Shown here: positions 21,906 to 45,859 of the stretch, one piece after another
Layout: each line of letters begins with the position of its first letter
How positions within the stretch are numbered: position 1 is the first letter of the stretch
Assembly: GCF_016097555.1 (NCBI RefSeq)
Contig: NC_054704.1
Span: 78,173,763 to 78,237,762 of the forward strand
Direction: 5' to 3'
Length of the DNA stretch: 64,000 nt
DNA from: Gigantopelta aegis
Taxonomy: Eukaryota > Mollusca > Gastropoda > Neomphalida > Peltospiridae
Notes under the pieces: generated by a model
What the model was told of the DNA's origin: nothing
The model's database searches: none
What the model saw: only the letters and a program-made list of their open reading frames with translations
Position numbers and translations under genes: made by a program

Positions 21906-22599
21906 GCTAAATAATATATTAATGTTGTCAGTTTTAAACAGCAGAGGTGCATGAGTATGTGTGTGTGGATTCATAGTTGTAGGGGCCCCATCTCAGAAGC
22001 AAAACTGAAATATCACCCTATAGATAACAAAGAATGTGTGGTTATGGGTGAAGTGCTTCGTTTTATCTTCAGACATGACCATGCATTATCGATAATCAAA
22101 CCTTCTTTATTAACGTGTTTTGTAGTATTTCAGAATATTTAGTCTTAGTGTATGTAATTTCAAAGTTTAGTTTGTATAAAAGATTATTGTATATATATTT
22201 TAGAATATACTAATGTAGGCAGGTTTTTATTTTGTAGTTTTTCTCTTTTTAAAATTAACAATTCAAAGATAATAGTATTAATACTGTGTGATAGGGAAGG
22301 TACCCCTCTAAATTACCCAACGATCTACACCCCTCCCTCTTCCTTTCTGTCATCATGACATAGTTGATATTGGGTTTCCTGTGCTATTAATTGTTTCTTT
22401 ATTGTTAATACTTGATGAAAAAACAACATCCATAATATTAGAAAAAGAACTTCCCTATCCATGTGATGAATAAAACTGACAATGGCTTTTGAAAATGTTA
22501 CATAACTCAAAAACAGACCCTTCTATTTCAATGAAAAAATGCCAGCCAGTGTTCGTATCTGATCTACATAAGCAAGCGCAGTGAACCCAATTGATATTT
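21906..22599. other. Intergenic, nothing recognised
   Basis: AT-rich sequence without a recognised gene or repeat. Confidence 0.5.
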
Positions 22600-22885
22600 A
22601 GTGATACACTAAACACATTTAAATTATTGTTATATGGTATCGGAGATAGGGTTAAGGACCACACAAATAATGAGAGAAAATCCACTGCTGCCACGCAATG
22701 GGCTACTCTTTCTGATTAGCAGCAAGGGATGTTTTATATGCAGCATTCCAAAGTTGAGTACACCAGTGGTAGAGCACCGACTGGAATGAGAAATGGCCCA
22801 AAAGGCTCTCTGGCAGGGATCAATCCTAGAGTAGACCCAACCATGCATTGGGTGAGCACCTTACCACAGGGCTACATCCCACCCT
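22600..22885 (-). repeat. SINE-A2 copy, diverged
   Basis: Antisense tail, core (CTGATTAGCAGCAAGGGATG) and head (GGGATCAATCCTAGAG, CTTACCACAGGGCTACATCC). Older than most copies here. Confidence 0.8.
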
Positions 22886-24284
22886 TTGAACTTAAGAGTG
22901 GAGTATAGGACCTCATATGTACCAAACAGAGCTGCTGGTATCTTTCTAAATAATAACAATTAAAAAAATTCTCGAAATGGCAGCTTTAATACGGTATACA
23001 TAATGCAACTAAAATCAAAGTTTACTTATTGTTATATTTCATTTCAAAGTAAGCAGTGCTCACAGGCTTAAAGAAAAATAATAATACTTATGAAAATTAT
23101 TATGACAATAACTCTTTGGTTAAAATACAATGCTTTCCTATTAATGCAGGGTTTCTGCCATATGGTAGAGAGGATATATTTTTAAAATTTTATATACAGA
23201 TGATAGTAAGAGAACTGCTGTTTAAAATGTGTTAAAGCCCATGAAATGTGTCCAATTTCAAAGCATTTTAAATCAATAACCACCTAGTAGAGGCACTTAT
23301 AGGCTGTTTTCAATTAAAAATTATTAAGTTGCTGTCAAACAGAAACCCTGTAATGTGCTATATACCCATAATTTTTTTTTTTTTTTAAATACTGAGTAAT
23401 TACAGATTGGTAATTAAATTGTAAAAACACTGATTAGTAGTAAACTGAGAATATCTCCAAGATATATTTATCTCTATATTGTGTAAAGGAAAGCTCTACA
23501 ATGCGAAATTGATTACATACATATAGCAAAATGCAGCCCATCAGATGGATACAATACATGGAAATGACAAATTCACCAACAATGAGGTCTTGAAAGCCCA
23601 TTTTGTCAATGAGCATCTAGAAACCTGAACATTCAAAGTTCAAATCTCACAACAGGAAAGAAGAGACAAAGGCACTATTGTTCGTTTCGTCTTGGAATTG
23701 TTTATTGTCATAGTGTCACCAAGGTAATACCTTTGTAATCGAAATTCATCTTTCTTGAAGCGGGCACTATTTTGAGTTTTAATATGCAAATTTTCTGGAT
23801 ATGATGCAAAAATGTCTTTATACTTACATAAAAAATATTAAGTCTATTTCTGTTAATGTTTTTTTTAATTTAGTGTATAAATAAGTAGGCAATTTTTTTT
23901 TTTTTTTTAAATCCATATAATTGGAGAAAAAAAAGCCCTTAATTAAATTCCACAAGAAAAACCAATAAAACACAAGCGAATCTAGCCACCAAGATTTGAC
24001 ATAAAGGAATGATGACATCTCATTGTGTACCAGTTCACTAAAGAAAACACTAAAATCTTTATCCAAGTCATCGTGCATCAATACCATCTGGAGCAGGACT
24101 GGTTGTACTGCTGAGCTTTACCCAGCCTGAGTTTTAGAGCCCTTTAATCAATAATTTTCCATATCCGGACCTAGCCATGGGCCTCTTCACTGCCAGGATA
24201 CCTCGGTCAGTGCTCCCACTGCTCAATCTGCCCCCAGATATAAATATAACATTTTGGCTTCATTTCAGCCCCTTCGTTACAATT
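22886..24284. other. Downstream of membralin; likely 3' UTR and spacer
   Basis: No SINE or gene recognised. The part nearest membralin is probably its 3' UTR: a TTTATT at 23701-23706 reads AATAAA on the minus strand, about 830 bases past the stop codon. There are T runs near 23370 and 23890. Confidence 0.4.
23701..23706 (-). promoter_or_regulatory. Candidate membralin polyadenylation signal
   Basis: AATAAA on the minus strand (in GACAATAAACAATTCC), downstream of the membralin stop at 24535. It is chosen by position and motif only. Confidence 0.3.
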
Positions 24285-24492
24285 GGCTCACAGTGACACT
24301 GATTAAGTGGCATCTGAATTTGGGAATCACAGTTTTGGAGTGGTTTTTACACGCCTGTTCTGTATTCTCAGGAGTTATTTCCGAAACTTATATATGAAAC
24401 ATCTTTCAAATCAGTATTCACATGATCATCCTATTGTGAGGAGCTATTTACAGAAGAAACCGTAGCCAGTTTTACAACTAAATCCATTTTTT
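24285..24492 (-). repeat. Diverged copy of membralin's last coding segment
   Basis: Aligns with 24535-24730 in the same direction at an offset of about 239 bases: TTGGGAATCAC, GGAGTGGTTTT, CAGAAGAAACCG, AGCCAGTT and TACAACT are shared, with roughly a quarter of positions changed. It lies past the stop codon, within the presumed 3' UTR, and has lost the reading frame. Confidence 0.75.
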
Positions 24493-24534
24493 GTCAGTAA
24501 ATACTTTTCTCACTTCATCCCCTTCTTTATCAGC

Positions 24535-36832
<12,298 letters not shown>

Positions 36833-36949
36833 CTTTTTACAAATGTATTCAAACCAGAAGGAAAACTACATGTGCATACATGAATCTGAAAAGAAATACA
36901 AACATACATTAATAATTAATTTAAAAGGAATATATAACATTATTCAGGG

Positions 36950-37225
36950 TAGGACGTAGCCCAGTGGTAAAGCACTCTTTTGATGCGCAGTTGGTCTGGG
37001 ATCGATCCCCATCAGTCTAGGATTGATCCCAGTCGGTGGGCCCATTGGACTATTTCTCGCTCCAGCCAGTGCACCACGACTGATACATCAAAGGCTGTGG
37101 TATGTGCTATCCTGTCTATGGGATGGTGCATATAAAAGATCCCTCGCTACTAATGAAAAAATGTAGCGGGTTTCCTCTGTAAGACTAATGTCAAAATTAC
37201 CAATGTTACACAAAACAAAAAAAAC
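36950..37225 (+). repeat. SINE-A copy with doubled B-box segment
   Basis: Head GACGTAGCCCAGTGGTAAAG. The B-box region is duplicated (GGGATCGATCCCCATCAGTC, then AGGATTGATCCCAGTCGG). Core present. The tail is shortened and ends in an A-rich stretch. Confidence 0.9.
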
Positions 37226-37781
37226 AAAAAATTGTTATTACTCATAAAGAAAAAAAAGATGGCCGAAAACAGAAAAAAACTAAATTGATGGTAATGATTA
37301 TTTACTGCCATAAATTAAATTATGGGGAACCATTTAAAATTAATATTAAGCATATACATATATATTTAATCCTTTTCAAGGCTTTTGTACTAGTTTCAGG
37401 GTAGTGAACTTGAAGGCATATATTACACTAAGAGGTGAGGAATCATAACCGTATTACATGTAGGTCATTTCTATCATAGATATATATTTATTACACTGCA
37501 GTAGCTGTGATATCATACCCATGTGTATATTTTTCTTCTCCCATAAATTCATGTTTGTTAAAAACAAAATTTAGATTGTGCTAACATTCACAGTAATTTT
37601 AATTCCACAATTTGTAGAAATGTTTAAAAATTAACTTTTGTCAGTAGGGCCTATGTACACAACAGTAAGATTGATTGGTTGATAGATTTCTTGATTTATT
37701 TTTATAGCATAACAATTTAAATTAATTTTAAAAAATGATGATTTTATATCATTTTTAAACCTAACATTTGTTTTTTTTACA
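37226..37781. other. Intergenic, nothing recognised
   Basis: AT-rich spacer upstream of membralin. No promoter feature can be supported. Confidence 0.45.
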
Positions 37782-38941
37782 TTAAAGGTAGACTAAACTC
37801 CAACAAGAGCCTTATGTGTTGGAAAGATGCATACCTGGACCACCAACACATACTGACAAATGAAAAACACGTAATTTTAGATTTAATAAAAAACCATGAT
37901 TATTCCTAACTGGGGGCAGCCATTTTGTTTTGTTTTTGTGACGTCCGGTAGTATAGCTTGGGGCGAAGTGACATCAGCTCCGTCTAACTTCTCTAGTATG
38001 CACAGTGAAAACAAACGCTCTAATTTACGACAAAGTGCTTCGCTTTCATCAACCTGACTTGATAGTATAATAAACTATTTAACTAAATATATTTCAATTT
38101 CCATCAATAGAATGAAATGGAGTTATAGTATTTTTTTCTTTTAAAAAATCCAAAGAAAAAAATGCATATTATTAGGCCTATTGGTAGGATACATTCGAGC
38201 AAAAACGACCACTCACGATACCCAAGTGATAATTTTTTATTTTTTTTAGGACTACGTAATTGGTCAGTTTTGTGATTTTAGATGGGAAAGTCTACTTAAT
38301 CAAGGGTTTTACAGAATTATTTACAGTAATAAAGCAGCAGGACGGCTGGTAAGGTCCATTACGATTTCAGGTTATCACACAATACCCTGTGATCTTAATA
38401 AAAGATGCACATCTTTTTAGTGTGACTAGACACAGTATCTGGGGACCGTCTAAATATACACCTGCCAATCAAGAACCACAGGTACAGGCCACGGAAAGAA
38501 AAGACCAATTAACCAAGAAAACACTGTGGGTACGTGGGTTAATTTATATACAAAACATAATGCAGTTATTTCAACACTTTGACAATGGTGGTTTATTTTG
38601 TATTGAAAAATAAACCACATATACACGATGCTGTTACTGGGATGGATATTATTACAGAACATTGCGATGCATGCGCAAAAATCAGGTATGTTTTGTTTCT
38701 TCAGTTCGAAGACTAATTCCTGATGTGACACGTTAGGTATTACGTAACCAGCAGCTCACCAGAGGGCGTATTCACTGGGATGGTACAAAATGGCTGCGCC
38801 GGTTATATAAAATAGCCGTCACATTTAACCATTTTATTAATTAACTATACGATTATACTTGTTGATATTAAGCAATAATGTGCATTATGTATCGTTGAAT
38901 ATGCATACCAGTCCAAAAGCCTTGCTTTAGCATTCCTTTAA
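37782..38941 (+). mobile_element. R-type TTAA element, complete copy
   Basis: TTAA at both ends with imperfect inverted termini (TTAAAGGTAGACTAAACTC against TTAAAGGAATGCTAAAGCAA). At 1160 bp it aligns along its length with 56188-57381. It contains GGGGCGAAGTGACATCAGC and CACTCACGATACCCAAG. No transposase is visible; short open frames shared with the other copy are on both strands and look incidental. Confidence 0.87.
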
Positions 38942-39500
38942 TTACGTGACTGAATGTTTGAATCGATGTTTGATGAACTCAATATTTTATGTGGGTCCCA
39001 TGATATCGGCACAATGTTGCAAACTGTATATTATTATAATAATGTTGAAGATATGTAAATAACAAAAATATTTCATCTTTATCAGAAAGTGTCATCTTTG
39101 TCTGAAAGTGTTTATAATACACTACATGTTGTCATAAGGAGCCCTACAAAAACTCAATCTTTGACAACCAAATTGTTGCCAGGTACCAATTAAAATAGCT
39201 TACTGCTTAACACCTGATGTCACAAAACTTTAGAATTGATCATTTAGCATTCCACCCAATGTTAAACTTACATACATGTTAGTAATACAAATGTTACAAG
39301 AAGAAACCATCAAACCTATCCAAAATTGGCAGACACTGTTTTTGTTTTATGTTGTTACTATCGCTGTCACGTCATTGTTTATGGTGTAAATGCTGGTGTT
39401 GGAAAATGTATTTTTCAGACAGTAATTTTAAAATGACAATTTTATCTTTGCAAATTTTAAAATTGCCTGTTTTCAACACGAAGTACACTATGGAGGAGCA
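38942..39500. other. Intergenic, nothing recognised
   Basis: AT-rich spacer ending with AGCA at 39497-39500, the possible target duplicate of the following element. Confidence 0.45.
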
Positions 39501-39622
39501 GGTCAACTCGCCCCAAAACCAACTCACCCCAGCAGTTAGTCAACTCGCCCCACAGTTCGGTCAACTCGCCCAAAGAATGTTACCAATTTGCCGCACTGAT
39601 TGGTCAACTTGCCCCATTTGAC
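39501..39622 (+). repeat. Left array of the GTCAACTCGCCCC word
   Basis: Six units, roughly 20-22 bp each: GTCAACTCGCCCC, CAACTCACCCC, GTCAACTCGCCCC, GTCAACTCGCCC, CAATTTGCCGC and GTCAACTTGCCCC. Spacers vary. Confidence 0.88.
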
Positions 39623-40228
39623 GGAACTAAAACATATTTCACACTAGAACATTCACTAGGAGTTCAAATTGGTAAATTTTATGTCACAGAATTAACCGGA
39701 GCAATGGACAATTATATTAAACTGCTTTTGTCTGCTGTATTCAGACGGGCACTGATTAATTGGAGCTACTAAGACTGCATAGGGCCTGGTGCAAATAAGA
39801 CTAAATTTTCTTGTCTCTACTATATTTTAGCTTCTGAAAATGACTATTAATGTGATATTGATGGTTCTTTGTTGTCAATTAATTTGTATGTACCCAATTG
39901 ATATATGTTTCAAATTGCAGACAAATAACACTAACGGAAGTAAAGATACCTAGCAACAAAGTTGACAAAACCTGTGAAAAACTGCAACTTTTTGCATGAC
40001 AAGCATGTTTTATAAAAACTACAATTATGTGCAAATTAAAATAACACACCTCCTTAAGTGAATATGATATATGCTTACATAGCGTAATTACCGCAAAATT
40101 TGTAATTGCAAAAATCAATGAAATCTGTCAATAAATAAGATTTGTGCAGTACATTTTCGAAAAATGGGTAATTGTCTCCAAAAAACCCTTTCCCCCCATT
40201 TTACTTGTTTTTGCATGAATAAAAATTA

Positions 40229-41050
40229 AGATAAATCAGTTATTTGTGCCTAATATGAGTAATTTCATAACAAATGTAGTGATAATGTAAATAACTAGTG
40301 TAGTTTATCCGTTCTATGCTTGTCACTCTCTCTACTCGTTTCCTTTGGTAGCATGTAACACCTGTCCCAACCATAATGGTGGTGGTTCTTCCTTATATAT
40401 TGTTGTGTAGAATACTATATACTAGTAGTTACACTATTCATCCAATTCTCTTGCACACATTTCCTTAACCCATTATTATTATTTTCTCGTACAGTGGGCT
40501 TAATTCTCAAAGACAGTTCCAGACTAAGGACCCAAAACTAGTGGTGTCCCAACCATAACGCTTCTGTCCCAACCATAACGCTTCTGTCCCAACCATAACG
40601 GCAACAGTATAGATTATTTTTTAACAATAATATCACTTTACACGTCTCTTAAAGATAAATCAGTTATTTGTGCCTAATATGAGTAATTTCATAACAAATG
40701 TAATGATAATGTAAATAACTAGTGTAGTTTATCCGTTCTATGCTTGTCACTCTCTCTACTCGTTTCCTTTGGTAGCATGTAACACCTGTCCCAACCATAA
40801 CGGTGGTGGTTCTTCCTTATATATTGTTGTGTAGAATACTATGTAGTTACACTATTCATCCAATTCTCTTGCACACATTTCCTTAACCCATTATTATTAT
40901 TTTCTCGTACAGTGGGCTTAATTCTCAAAGACAGTTCCAGACTAAAGACCCAAAACTAGTGGTGTCCCAACCATAACGCTTCTGTCCCAACCATAACGGC
41001 AACAGTATAGATTATTTTTTAACAATAATATCACTTTACACGTCTCTTAA
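40229..41050 (+). repeat. 424-bp tandem duplication
   Basis: AAGATAAATCAGTTATTTGT at 40228 recurs at 40652, and the sequence runs parallel to TATCACTTTACACGTCTCTT in both. The second copy has one fewer GTCCCAACCATAACG unit and a small deletion (ACTATGTAGTT for ACTATATACTAGTAGTT). Otherwise nearly identical, so recent. Confidence 0.95.
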
Positions 41051-42032
41051 AAGCTACCAAATTTAATAGCAGTGAATGTTTCAAACATGTTTTTTGTCAT
41101 AAGAAGATTATAATGTACCAATCCATTGTAATTAAATGTTTGTTGGAATACAAAACAAATTTTGGTTACTTAAATGTAATTAAACAAGGTATCATTTACA
41201 ACCGACAGATGCTAATAGAGTAAATGCTTTGTAAATTATATAAGTTATATAAGAAGTGCCTAAATATAAGGAAATTTACAAAGAAAACATAAAATAAAAG
41301 TCACAATTAAATATATATATAAACATAATGTGGTTGCCGTTATGGTTGGGACAATTATGCATTGGAGTGGTGTTTTATAGATAATCACAGATTAAATGAA
41401 CACTGTTAGTTAAGCTGTTTTATACTTCATGTGCACATGCATTACAAGTACATGTATGTGGGTATCCAATACACATTTAGAATTACTGACAAAGTAAAGC
41501 ACCAAATATTTGATGTATGAAGGTTATGCATTCTAAAATTCATTCAAATGAGGTACCAAACATTATTTAGTGAATAATATGTGTATGTATGCTACAAAAC
41601 ATGGATTGTGAACAATTCTTTTGAAACTACAGTTTGTTGTTTATTATTGTGCCCCAACCATAACGGTCCAGGGTAACACTAAGGATGTGGGCATTTGAAT
41701 GGCAATGTATGGCTAATCATAGATTAAATGGACACTAAGTACATAATTGAGTAACTTTGAGCTATTTTTATGTTGTCTGGGTATTTAGTTCTGTGAAAGT
41801 TTAATTGTCTTTCATTTGACATTTTGGGAGGTGTTCAGAATGTCACAGTTCTTTGAAATAACACTTCTATGATCACATTTATGTGAGATTTTAGGAAGCT
41901 AAGATTGTTTTAAATGATTATCATATGAATGTATTATATGTTTTTATGATAACAGTAATAAAATGTCAACTATTAAATGTTAATTTGTTCAAATTAATTG
42001 CTATTGTAAAGCATGTGTCCCAACCATAACGG
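40364..42032. repeat. Dispersed 16-bp word GTCCCAACCATAACGG, ten copies
   Basis: Forward copies start near 40364 (ATGG variant), 40545, 40565, 40585, 40788, 40964, 40984, 41651 (GCCCC variant) and 42017. One inverted copy, CCGTTATGGTTGGGAC, lies at 41337-41352. Outside the tandem duplication the copies lie in otherwise unrelated AT-rich sequence, so the word is conserved beyond what duplication explains. Confidence 0.9.
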
Positions 42033-42450
42033 TGAAATCCTATTCAGAGTGAAATATTCAAGAGCTTATATTCATGCACTTACAAGAGATACCGTCTTCA
42101 AATTTTCAGGAAGTTAAGTAAGCATGTCCAGAATTATAGTTAAGACATTTCTACTTATCTAAATATATGCCTTGTTATTTAAAAAAAAAAAGAGAGCATA
42201 ATACCAGTTCCTGAAAATACATATAATTTTCTATGTAAAATGTCAATATTTTTTTATCAGCAACCATTTATAGATTGTTTATAAAATTGCATTAGGTCCA
42301 TGCCAACATATCCACACTAAAAAACCTTGAAGATAATAAATAAAACTTGTATTATTAACTGGTCAGAATATTACAATGAAATTATGAAATGGTGTCCATT
42401 GTATTCAAAATAGATACAAATCCACAAAATTTATTTTTGTCATCAAAATA

Positions 42451-43943
42451 TACTCTTCAAAAAAAGAAACGCAAAAGGGTACAAATGGGTTATAACTCCG
42501 ATTTTATGTTTCCTACCAGTTCATGCTTTGTGAATATAAGGTCATTGCATGTCCCAAACACATTCCCACGGTTACATTCGATAAAACGCAGCTACTGTAC
42601 AATAAAGTTCCAAAATGTGAATATTCGCAAAAACGCAGCCACGTGCAAACCATGTCACCACTGCACGTGCGTTGTCTGCACGTGCAACATGAACACCGAC
42701 AGTATAAAAGTGCAGGGTGTTCGCTTGCCTGGCCTCTGTATCCGGCCGACAGTTGACAATCCAGGACATGCCACGTCTCAGTGAACCGCAGAGAAACAAT
42801 GCCATCGGCCGACTAGACGCAGGCAAATCCAGAATGGCCGTTGCCAGGGCATTCCATGTGTCCCCAAGCACCATCTCCAGACTGTGGGACCGTTACCAGC
42901 AACATGGATCAACATGTGACCTCCCTAGATCCGGTCAACCACGGGGTCACTACCCCCGGGCAGGACCGCTACATCCGGGTACGCCACCTTCGGGAACGAT
43001 TGACTACTGCCACCTCCACAGCCGCAGCAATACCAGGTTTGCGCAGGATATCCGACCAGACCGTACGGAACCGCCTACGTGAGGTAGGAATTCGTGCCAG
43101 ACGTCCAGTTCGAGGTGTCATCTTAACACCACAACACCGTCGACTCCGACTGCAGTGGTGCCAGATTCATCGACAATGGCCTCAACTGCGATGGAGACAG
43201 GTGTGGTTCAGTGACGAGTCCCGATTTCTGCTCCGACGTCATGATGGAAGATGTCGCGTGTATAGGCGTCGTGGTGAACGTTATGCGGCAAACTGCGTGC
43301 AGGAAGTGGACAGATTTGGCGGGGGTAGTGTCATGGTGTGGGCAGCCATCTCACACACTGGCAGAACTGACCTGGTCCACGTGCAGGGCAACCTGAATGC
43401 ACAGGGCTACATTGACCAGATCCTCTGGCCACACATCGTTCCAGTTATGGCCAACGCAGTGTTCCAACATGACAACGCCAGGCCTCACACAGCACTTCTC
43501 ACAACGGCTTTCCTACAGAACAACAACATTAATGTCCTTCCTTGGCCATCGATATCACCGGATTTGAACCCAATTGAGCATCTATGGGACGAGTTGGACC
43601 GACGCCTCCGACAGCGACAACCACAGCCCCAGACCCTGCCCGAGCTGGCAGCAGCCTTGCAGGCCGAGTGGGCCACCATCCCCCGGGACGTCATCCGTAC
43701 TCTGGTTGCTTCAATGGGCAGGCGGTGCCAGGCAGTTGTCAACACACGCGGAGGCCACACCCGGTATTGACTCCAGATGACCTTGACCTTGGTGGTGTGT
43801 CCTATCACTTACTCACAATGGACTAGAGTGAATTGTGAACAATCCTGCAACATTTGGTAATTATCGGACTCACCATTCAATAATTAAATCAATTCTCCAA
43901 ATGTTACGACAATGTGGTTTTGCGTTTCTTCTTTTGAAGAGTA
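42451..43943 (+). mobile_element. Tc1/mariner element, nearly intact
   Basis: TIRs begin TACTCTTCAAAA and end TTTTGAAGAGTA and run on through AAACGCAAAA. TA at 42449-42450 and 43944-43945 is the target duplication. At 1493 bp it encloses one transposase gene. It is inserted within the larger unit 39501-44872. Confidence 0.95.
42768..43770 (+). pseudogene. Tc1-like DD34E transposase with one frameshift
   Basis: A cut-and-paste transposase of about 334 codons, the normal Tc1-family size. From the ATG at 42768 it has two helix-turn-helix regions (NNAIGRLDAGKSRMAVARAF and a second ending with RNRLREVGIRARRPVRG), then the DDE domain. The catalytic residues are visible: WFSDESRF, FQHDNARPHTA and PDLNPIEHLWDE, with 34 residues between the second D and the E. 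The reading frame shifts once, at the GGGG run 42943-42946 (one extra G compared with the expected frame, after SGQPR). The rest to the TGA at 43768-43770 is open. If the genome base is right, the copy is dead but very young. If it is a sequencing error, the gene is intact. Antisense frames here are shadows. Confidence 0.93.
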
Positions 43944-44343
43944 TATATACTATTCCCCTGTTGAAATTGCTGAAAATCAGACCATTTGTTAAAGTTGAAT
44001 TTTGGGTCAAATGTCACACTTTATTTGCACCAGGCCATAGATGACATGTATGCAATGTTTAGTTTACTGATTGGTGTTTTGCCCATGACAAAATGTTAGA
44101 ATGTTCAACAAAAGGAAAAAAAGCACTACTTATTAACAACTGTCCTGCTTTGTGCAGTCAGTTGTGTGACGAAGAAGAGCCGCACATTCCTACTATTTTT
44201 TAGACAACAAGCACTCGAGATGCTACAAACAATGATGTCAACTGAGACTGCTTTCAATCTCTATGGTATAATAAGGAAATAATTAAAGGTACAGACTGAC
44301 AGACAATTTTAAAGGAGGCTTCACAGTTCATTGTATCTTAAAT

Positions 44344-44415
44344 TTGTAATGGAAATGTTTTATTTAACGACGCACTCAACACATTTTATTGACGTCACGG
44401 TTATATGGCGTTGAA
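44344..44415 (-). repeat. SINE-A2/B tail fragment
   Basis: TTTATTTAACGACGCACTCA, then ACACATTTTATTGACGTCACGG and TTATATGGCGTTG in antisense. No core follows. Confidence 0.75.
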
Positions 44416-44697
44416 TAAATCTGTAAATGCCAATAGTGAAGACAAACTGGGCGAATTATAATTATAAGATACACTATCAAACTGTACATCGTCATTAATA
44501 ATAATAAAGTAATATATTATTGTTTATCCAATATTAGGACCTCGCCAATATAAGACCATTTTTAATAAAGACACACAAGTGGTCCTAATAGCGGAGTTTC
44601 ACTATAATATTAAGAAATAAAATTAGACCAAAGATGTAGACGTTCATTTTTAATATCGTCAAAATTATTTACAGACACTGAGACAGTAAAGTTGAAA

Positions 44698-44872
44698 TTG
44701 GGGGCGAGTTAGTAACTTTTTGGGGGCAATCCGTTGACTAAACCATTTGGGGAGTTGACTAAACCTTTTGGGGCGAGTTGACTAAACAGTTTTGGGGAGG
44801 GGAGTTGAGGGGGGGGGGGGGGGGGGGGGGGGGAGTTGAGAGGGGACGAGCTGGTTTTGGGGCGAGTTGACC
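44698..44872 (-). repeat. Right array of the GTCAACTCGCCCC word with poly(G)
   Basis: In plus-strand reading there are about seven units, including GGGGCGAGTTAGT, GGGGAGTTGACTAAAC, GGGGCGAGTTGACTAAAC, GGGGAGGGGAGTTGA, a long G run (about 44809-44833) and the terminal GGGGCGAGTTGACC. This is the inverted counterpart of 39501-39622. A TTTGGGG-like spacer sets this side apart. Confidence 0.88.
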
Positions 44873-45649
44873 AGCATTTCATAATGACACTACCCCCATA
44901 AATAAAATCATAAAAATGGATATCATTAGCCTTAGGGTATACGTGCAAGTTAATGGACCAGTAAGCAGGTAGTTCCACTTCCAGTGAATAAATCTGCAAG
45001 ATCAGGCTTCAAATTATTACTTCTGATAATAATCAATATAGTCATTTTCACTATACATATTAACTCAGAAACATATTTCTGTTAATTTATGTACACAATA
45101 CAGACTGAAATTCCCAATATTCATGATTTGGGTGGATTTGCCAAATCATTTGGTGTTTAACACGACTCGTAATAAATCAGTACAGTTCATCTCTGTTTAC
45201 CCAACCCATAATGGAAGACTTTAAAAAAGCAAAGGACAAAGTATTGACTTACAGAGAACCACACTTTAGGTGCTCTGATAACAAATAGTATTTAACATCT
45301 GTTTGGCGAAACTCATCATCTCATGAGGCCATTTTGAGACAATAATCTTTAAAAGGAACATTATAGTGTCGAATTATTATTAAATGTCGAATGCATTTCA
45401 AATGCAATACAGTTTGAAACCTAATATTATTATATGAATCATATGATGTGAAAACTGTTTTTGTTTTCTTTATACTTAATGTAATAATTTAAAACAAATT
45501 ATTTAAATTTTGTTTCGAGATTAAATATCCAAGGGCAATAATCCAGTAATAATTTCCGGAAATTGCATTTGTTGAGTAATGTTTATATTTTAAATTATAT
45601 TTCTCACATTTAATATTAGTTAAACGTAATATTTATCTTTATTTTAAAC
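44873..45649. other. Upstream of BABAM1; no repeat recognised
   Basis: AT-rich. Presumably includes the BABAM1 promoter and 5' UTR, but no TATA box or initiator stands out enough to annotate. Confidence 0.4.
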
Positions 45650-45859
45650 ATGGATGGTATGCCAAGAAGCACTTCCCCAAGTGCAAATGCCGTGCGCTAC
45701 AAACAAAACACAGCAGCATCAAATGAACAGGATATAGGCAACCTGTCAAACCAGGAAAGAACTGTCATCCGCGGGGCGGATGATGAGGATGAAACGATGA
45801 CAGATGAACAAGATATTTACGAACTGCCATGTCCAAGAGTTAACTGCCCAGAAAAAATA
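45650..45859 (+). CDS. BABAM1: BABAM1 coding exon 1
   Basis: Residues 1-70. The ATG at 45650 starts MDGMPRSTSPS; a second ATG three codons on could also serve. Ends at PRVNCPEKI before GTAATT, phase 0. The acidic stretch GADDEDETMTDEQD precedes the conserved part. Confidence 0.92.

Larger units (their letters stand above)
39501..44872. mobile_element. Large unit bounded by inverted GTCAACTCGCCCC arrays
   Basis: The left end GGTCAACTCGCCCCAAAAC and right end GTTTTGGGGCGAGTTGACC minus its first base are inverted copies. Each belongs to an array of about 20-22 bp units (left 39501-39622, right about 44698-44872). AGCA flanks both sides, a possible 4-bp target duplication. The interior holds a dispersed 16-bp word (40364-42032), a 424-bp tandem duplication and a Tc1/mariner insertion (42451-43943). 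Without the Tc1 the unit is about 3.9 kb. No convincing protein of its own was found. It is best read as a foldback-like, non-autonomous DNA transposon of unknown superfamily. Confidence 0.6.

Noticed and set aside
38389-38731. Open frames shared by the R copies at 37.8 and 56.2 kb
   Set aside because: They overlap on both strands, are short, and are not kept in the third copy; shared only because the copies are similar DNA.
42572-42874. 100-residue minus-strand frame in the Tc1 element
   Set aside because: Antisense of the transposase start region.
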